Positions 58,203 to 64,000 of a stretch of 64,000 nt of DNA are shown in pieces. Below the pieces are notes generated by a model. That model worked only from the letters and a program-made list of their open reading frames with translations. It had not been told where the DNA came from and did no database searches. Numbering within the stretch: position 1 is the first letter of the stretch; every line of letters starts with the position of its first letter. Both the position numbers and the translations under genes were made by a program. This DNA comes from Rhea pennata (taxonomy: Eukaryota; Chordata; Aves; Rheiformes; Rheidae): NCBI RefSeq assembly GCF_028389875.1, contig NC_084665.1:120794602-120858601 (forward strand). Reading direction: 5' to 3'.

Positions 58203-61200
58203 TAGAGGGAAACATGTTTAGATACAAGGTCTGTTTCTTTTTGTGTTATTGTTTCTCTATTAAACAGAAAAGTAGAAGAGAGACAAAACATCCTGTCTTC
58301 ACAAAACATTTACGGATGCAAAATCTGTAAAGACAGCCAAGAGACAAAGATGGGAGAGCCAAATGGGCCGGGCTTTTTAGCATGTTCTATAACTAAAAGT
58401 ATACGAATACAATAAATGTTCCAGGGCCATTTCTCTGGCATTGAGGCCACCTGCCAGAGAATGACCCACATCCATATTATTAACTCTCCTAGCCTACACA
58501 GCAGAAAAGCCACGTGGAAAATGCCTAATGGAAATTGTCCCTGGTCCATGCCAACTCCCACACAGTCCATAGGAACTGTTTGGAAAAATGCCAGTTGCAT
58601 ATCCAAAACCGTGTCAGAGACCGCTGTAATCTTTGAATAGTGTGGACAATCAAATTTCAAACCCTGGCCTTGGCCATAGGCCCTGATAATCTTTCATGTA
58701 TTAGTACTGGTACAGCCTGTATGCCAGTCTATATACTCAATGTCGACGGAGATATACCTGAGTCATCTAAGGGACTTATCACACAGCCACAGGGTCTTAA
58801 CTGGTGATGTAGCACAAGACCAGATCCTACGTATGGATCCTGGATTCTTGTTAGCAGATACACTTTGCCATCAGAGGTTGAGCAGTGGTGTTGAAAACCA
58901 GTTACTTCACAACTAACTCAATTATCTCCTTGTGTGTAGCAATTATGCCACCGACTACCATGTGGATGTAGGCATGCACATAATGAACATATATGGTTTT
59001 TCATCTTATTTATATTCTTTGTTCGTTTCTGGTGAAAAAATGAATGCCAAGAAAAACAGCAATCAGGGAATGCTGCTGTGGACACTGAAATCTTAACTTC
59101 TCTGCTCAAGATATTTTTGTTATTTTAATTGCGATGTCTTAAATAACATTGACAAAGCTTTATTCTGCATTGATTATATTGCTATACTAAACTTTCTATT
59201 ATGTGAATTTGTGAATACTCACAAGAATCAATCATAATTACACATGGCCCAATACAGTTAGAATCAAAACAATAGATCGATTTGTGCTACATATGCATTA
59301 AATAATGCAGTCTGTTAGGCAATCAACCAAAAATTAGATCTTTATATTAACATTTTAGTTATTTAACCATTAAGCTGTAGTGAGCAAACCTTTAGGGGTC
59401 CTTTACACACAAATTTACATTGTCATAAGATTAACTGACTTCAGGTTTATATCTCCAAATCTCCAAAGAATGGTAGTCTAAACCACAAGACCTGCCTGTC
59501 TTTCATTAAAACTTTTTTTTTTTAAAAAAAAATGTACATTTTAGTTACATAAGCCATCTTCTTGAATATCTTTTAGTTTCCTCGTAAATAAAATTAGTCA
59601 GTTAAAATTAGTTGTAAAATCCAGACTAGGACTGATTCAATTTTGTCTGAACTCCTTATACATGGCTTTGAAGTAAGGGGATCAAATCACTATCAAGAGT
59701 GACATGGGTAGTTAAAATAGCATCTAAAATTTTGATAAATTAGTCTTGGAAATATGCTAAGCAAATTGTGAACCAAAAAAGTTTATTGACAAACTAGGGT
59801 TTGTCTAAAACCTATAAACAGTAGTAAAAATGACACAGTGATTTGTTATGTGTACCAATAGTGCAGTTCTTGCTACCCTGTGATTTCTTAGAGAAGCTGC
59901 TTTGATTTCTCATCCTCAGTTCTGCAACAGCACTAAGAAGGTGGCAACTGGTAGGCAACTGAAGTAGTTGTATCAGCTGCTAAGTTACTGTGTGGCTGCT
60001 ATTGAACTACCACAACGAAGAAAATCAGTGTCACAGATAAACAAAGGAATGGGGAAAAATGGGGAAAGGCTAAGCTCTCCAATTTTATCTCATCCTGGGG
60101 ACGGACCCAGTGCAGAGCCTACTGCCTCTTCTGCAATAATTGAACAGTTTGAAAACACACATTGGGTACAGCTCTGCCTAATTCCTTTGTCCATTGGATG
60201 GAATCAGGTGTTCTTGGAAGGACACTTATCATATTTTGATTAATTATTCATTTTTCTCATGCTGTTGTGGACTATTTATCTTGGGTCAATCTTTTTGTTC
60301 TTCCATATTGATTCTTTAAATTCTTCAAAGTTTTGGTTTCATGTTGTTCTGAGTCATCAGCAAACCTTTCCATCTTAGCAGCTTGTACTCTAAGGTAGAA
60401 GCAGGGCACTTCTTTCTAAGTTTCCAAGCTTAGTCAGATTTTTGATGTTCCTGACTAGACTCCGTACAGTGAGTTAAGATCACTTCTCTCAAGCTAATCT
60501 TGGAACCATGTAAATGAAATATTTATATATGATCTTGTGACAAATTTCCTAGGTGGCAAGAAGCAGAATAATCTAAACATTCCTTTCTAAAACAAGAAAA
60601 TTAAATGTTTAGGAATGACATTAAGCTGTATGAAAACCTCACTAAGAGAGGATAGGAGTAGGTAGTATATGACAGGAGGGACTAAAGTATAACGAAAGAC
60701 AGAAGAAAAGGCATTTCCTCCATCCTTTCGTGCAAAGTTGCTAGTTCTAACAGGATATAAAGCTAAACTGGCCTCTTAGGTGTAGGGGTGAAATCCCTCT
60801 GGCATCATGCTGTCTTAGATATGTATCACCATTAATTTAGCCCATGTTTTTTAAGAAAGGCTTTTGCCTAAAAAGGGCAAATGGGCCCCCCAAAAAAAGC
60901 TTTTATCAAATAGTTGGGATAATGCAATAGCTGGAGCTAGTGCAATTCTCTCTCTACAAATAGATGTTGCCTCTCTTTCTTTCCCTCCTCATTCCCCTCC
61001 TATTTGTGTTATGGATAAAACAGCAGGTGTCCATTCCTTTTCTAGGAGTGCTCATAAGCAGAGGCCATCTCCTGCTCTGGAGTTTGCAGCCCTGCACTAC
61101 TGGACAAAGGCAGAAACACCGAGTGAAACGCGTTTCCCCACAAAGCCCCTTTCTGCACCACGAGGTGCCTCAAGTCCCACCCATGGAGATCATTTCAAGA

Positions 61201-61440
61201 AGAGAAATAAGTTTAGTTCAGCTTCTGAGTTTTTTATCTCTGGCCTTCCCTGAAGTTCAATTCATTCCATCTTGGTGTCGGATTTGTGACATAGAGACCT
61301 GTCTGTGAGGAATGAGTCTAAAGCCAATATCTCATTTCACATAAGCCACTGAGCAGTCATCGCATGGTAATACTTTCCAGTCACTATGGGTGCAATGGCT
61401 GTAAGCTTTCATCTATAAATTCTTTTTCAGTTGCTCATTT
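58203..61440. other. Intergenic DNA, no gene seen
   Basis: The 116-codon minus frame at 58310-58660 and the plus frame at 58416-58640 overlap antisense to each other. The plus frames at 60864-61253 (129 codons) and 60964-61308 (114 codons) overlap in different phases. None has a recognised domain. A 12-bp palindrome, GAAACGCGTTTC, lies at 61125-61136 in a locally GC-richer patch. Confidence 0.5.
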
Positions 61441-61499
61441 CTGTCAAGCTGGTCTAATCTACTTACACCTGGCACATTAATTCCTATCTTTTCCCTGCA

Positions 61500-61610
61500 A
61501 CATTGTAATTATATGTTATTTCCAGCAATAATTAATTCTCTCTCAGGCGGGCTTTTTATAGCTTATAAGTCAAAGTGGGCTGCACCATACTAAATAATTA
61601 ATTCAGACTG
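61500..61610. promoter_or_regulatory. Candidate regulatory element with AATAATTAATTC pair
   Basis: An exact 12-base word, AATAATTAATTC, occurs at 61527 and again at 61593. Between the copies is complex sequence with GGCGGGCTTTTTATAGC and AAGTCAAAGTGGGC. Paired homeodomain-type cores around a non-repetitive centre are suggestive of a constrained element. There is no independent support. Confidence 0.3.
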
Positions 61611-63255
61611 TGTTTTATGTCATGACATACACACAGCCCCCGGGTGTAATTGTTACAAAATTCTTTTGAGAAGAAAGTCCTTGACTCCCAGGGGTTGTAC
61701 AGACTGGAAAGTACCAATTATAATGGTTATTTCTCTAGGACCAACAGTAGGTACGTTCAGTTCCTTCTACCAAAAGTCTATGTATGGCTGTTATTTCCAG
61801 AAGATCTTGCTAAAGTATTAACCTACAAGAATATGCAGCTGCAGTCTGTAGGGATGACTCCAAACTTTATGTGAGCGACTGGTTACCTTCAGGGGAGCCT
61901 GCATTAGCCTGCATGCCTATCTACAGTTGCCTATTTCTCTCCAATTTCTTAATTGTATGCAAAAGGGATGTTCACAGAACAAAAAAAAAATGTGAGATGA
62001 GGTTGCAGCTGTGAGTCACAGAGAAGCTGCACTCATAGAAAACTCAGTCCTAAAAAGTCAATAGTTAGATTTGTTATCTTACCTGGAACATGGGTAATCT
62101 CAAATATCTCCCCATTCCAGAAATATGGGGGGGAGGGGGTTAAAAGAAGCAATACTTCCTTGAAAACTAACTAGGAGGACAGATTAGGTAACAGAAGTCT
62201 GGAAGTCACAGTATGCCTAAAAGGATTTGTTAGAATCCAATAAGATCATGTTTGAAAGATGAGAGAACTCTATAATAGGAAAAGTATAATTACCAATCAT
62301 GAGCAATAAAGAATGCAAATATATTAAAAACAGAGTTATATCACAAACCTCCTTATCATGGAAAGGATACCAGCTGCACATGGTAGAGAAAGATCAGAGT
62401 CTAGTATTGTATAGAAAACACGAATAGTGGCAATTTAAATTGCTTGCATATAATGAAGCATCAGAAGAGAACATGCTTAACAAATGTTATTCCTGGATAC
62501 CTTAAGGCAATAGCTCCCAAATTCGTTTTTGCATTACTTCTGCTGCTGGTGAGAGTGATGGCAGTAGTAATACCAAGTCAGAGTTTCCCTTTTGTCCATA
62601 CGGAGTCTTTCGGCTGTTTCAGCAGTGGTCTCATTCCACTGGCTACATTTACCAGTAGCACCACATGCACCATTTTCTACAGGATCATTCAGTGAGTCAG
62701 GACGGGTAAAGTACCTTAATTTTTTTTTTCCTCTGGGATCATGTGGTCAGCAAGGAAGAATAACTGAGAACAAAGTACTGTTCAATTTTACTGATAGGAA
62801 CAAAGCCATTTTATAAATAGCAAAAGATTCAAATACATATATTTCTTATTCAAAGATCTAAATAGCCTAGACAAACTGAAGTCTTGACTCAGACTGACCT
62901 TAATCCTCTTTTCTACCAGGTAATATTTCATCCTATGTTCTGTCCTATTTTCTGATTCTAGTTATGTTAGATTTGATAGCTGAAAAGGAGCCTGTGATAG
63001 CAACAAAACTATCTTTTCTGAGGGGTAATTATGTGGCATGCAGTCATCCCTTGTTTTAGTATGAAAATATATTTCTATGAAACCGAATCAATAATAGGCA
63101 CATGTGATTCACACAAAGACGATCAATGGAGAGATATCAAGGTGCCTTGCAAACACAGATACAAATTACTTTTCATCAGTTGCTGCAAGTAGCTCCGTAT
63201 GTGTCACAGAGCTGCTGGGTGTGCAGAGATTAAGTGGTTTCTCTACGCCTTTTTG
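61611..63255. other. Intergenic DNA
   Basis: No gene is supported. A G-rich run (G7, A, G5) lies near 62127-62139. Plus frames at 62444-62695 and 62592-62816 overlap in different phases and have no domain. Confidence 0.5.
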
Positions 63256-63720
63256 GAGGGTGAAGAGGTTCATATGATGCCCATCCCAAATCCGCGCTCT
63301 TTCCCTAATGACCGTGAGGCTGAAACGTGAACACCAGGGTTGTGAAAGGGCTGGCGCTTGCAGAGATTTTCTTCTCTCTCTCCCAAGGGGAGGCGGAGAG
63401 AGAGCGCTGCCTTTTGGCACCGTCCGGCACCGCTGTGCCGCCCCGTAAACTGCTGTTCCCACCGCCTAACTCTAAGTGCGAAGGAGGATAAGATAATTTC
63501 ACACTGCTTGAAAGTACCTGGGACAGATTTGACTCTCATTAAGGGAGGAAGGAGCTGGCCAATGGCAGCGAGCAGCGCGGCGGGCAGGATGGATCCCGCG
63601 GTAATGAGCCAAGGTCAGAAATGCTCGGTGGATGCAATCAATCATAATGGCAGGATGTCTTTACGCCCACTCGCGGTGAAAACGCCTCGGCTTCTCAGAC
63701 TGCGCAAGGAGGCATCCTGT
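63256..63720. promoter_or_regulatory. CpG-island-like block with CCAAT box
   Basis: By eye I count about 28 CpG dinucleotides in roughly 470 bases. Elsewhere the window has only about one CpG per hundred bases or fewer. The densest parts are 63415-63480 and 63565-63605. A CCAAT box (GGCCAATGGCAGCG, near 63557-63570) lies just upstream of a GCGCGGCGGGC core. There is no TATA box at a fitting distance. CpG islands with NF-Y-type CCAAT boxes are typical of vertebrate promoters, including those of developmental genes. A promoter or first exon running to the right beyond the window, or to the left on the minus strand, is possible. A CpG-rich enhancer is the alternative. Confidence 0.55.
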
Positions 63721-63993
63721 CCTTACCTTATCAAGCCAGCATATCCCTCTGCTATTCCTATTTGCATGATAGCGCTCCAGCCATCAAACATCTCTAAGAA
63801 CCGCAAGCAGGTTAACAGACTGACAATTAACAGTAACCTTCAGCAATATGGCTACAAGGAGGCCTGGAGCGCTCCTGCAGCCCCTCAATATGCAATGTGT
63901 CAGCAATATTTCTCTTCCTTTAAGGCTGCAGTGGATGGGCGAGGGCTAAACAATATGAAAATATCAATCATATCTGCAACACGCTGGAAATGA
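63358..63993 (+). other. Longest open frame (211 codons), coding status doubtful
   Basis: The frame starts in the CpG-rich block and ends in TGA at 63991-63993. The translation has no domain, signal peptide or repeat that I recognise, and its composition changes from basic and S/P-rich at the start to N/Q/Y-rich at the end. Three minus-strand frames are also open over 63166-63539, so openness here is largely an effect of G+C content. The second half (about 63620-63990) is non-repetitive and rich in binding-site-like words: ATCAATCATAATGG, TATTTGCATGATA, CTTACCTTATCAAG, AACCGCAAG, TAAACAATATG. That fits a constrained noncoding element better than an exon. I give a real protein a low chance. 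Confidence 0.2.
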
Positions 63994-64000
63994 AAAGTGC

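Noticed and set aside
60864..61308. Two overlapping plus frames of 129 and 114 codons
   Set aside because: They overlap in different phases, and composition alone explains both being open. No domain.
63358..63993. Longest open frame in the window as a protein-coding gene
   Set aside because: No recognisable domain; minus-strand frames are open over the first part too; G+C content explains the openness; word content suggests regulatory DNA. Kept only as a low-confidence feature.
1..64000. CRISPR array, prokaryotic operon, phage or plasmid content
   Set aside because: No regularly spaced repeats with unique spacers, no long adjoining ORFs with ribosome binding sites. CR1 and MIR content shows an amniote genome.

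Overview
This window looks like intergenic or long-intron DNA from a bird. The sequence is AT-rich and CpG-poor. All open frames are short (the longest is 211 codons), there is no bacterial-style gene packing, and the interspersed repeats are mostly CR1 LINEs. The clearest CR1 copy (7262-7745) keeps the last ~128 codons of the CR1 reverse-transcriptase frame, the characteristic 3' end and the short TGATTCTG terminal repeats, as in avian CR1. Older CR1 fragments and MIR/CORE-SINE relics are also present and are typical of amniote genomes. The bird assignment is an inference from repeat content; no species can be named.

Layout. 1-7.2 kb: unannotated AT-rich DNA with one MIR relic, an A25 tract and a GAA-rich tract. 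7.2-20.3 kb: the two younger CR1 3' ends (7262-7745 and 19977-20227), a (TG)(TA) microsatellite, two small tandem duplications, a possible DNA-transposon relic and an A35 tract. 20-37 kb: mostly unannotated sequence with simple repeats, an antisense MIR relic, a palindromic old repeat, a perfect hairpin, a (GTTTT) array and T28. 37-58 kb: richest in ancient repeats, with two decayed CR1 copies in opposite orientation (37630-38128 minus, 47303-47580 plus), further CR1 3' ends, MIR relics, and several copies of an unnamed dispersed family, one of which forms a 32-bp inverted repeat at 30/32 identity. 58-63 kb: quiet. 63.2-64.0 kb: base composition changes sharply to a CpG-rich stretch with a CCAAT box, followed by complex, non-repetitive sequence. 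This is the best candidate in the window for a promoter or strongly constrained regulatory element.

No protein-coding exon, tRNA, rRNA, CRISPR array or operon can be supported. Short exons cannot be excluded without alignment, and no genes can be shown to work together here. The most useful leads are the CpG-rich block at the right end, three TTAATTA-type repeats near 49.5 kb, an octamer-motif cluster near 45.6 kb, and the unnamed repeat family. I see no sign of a new defence, mobile or enzymatic system.
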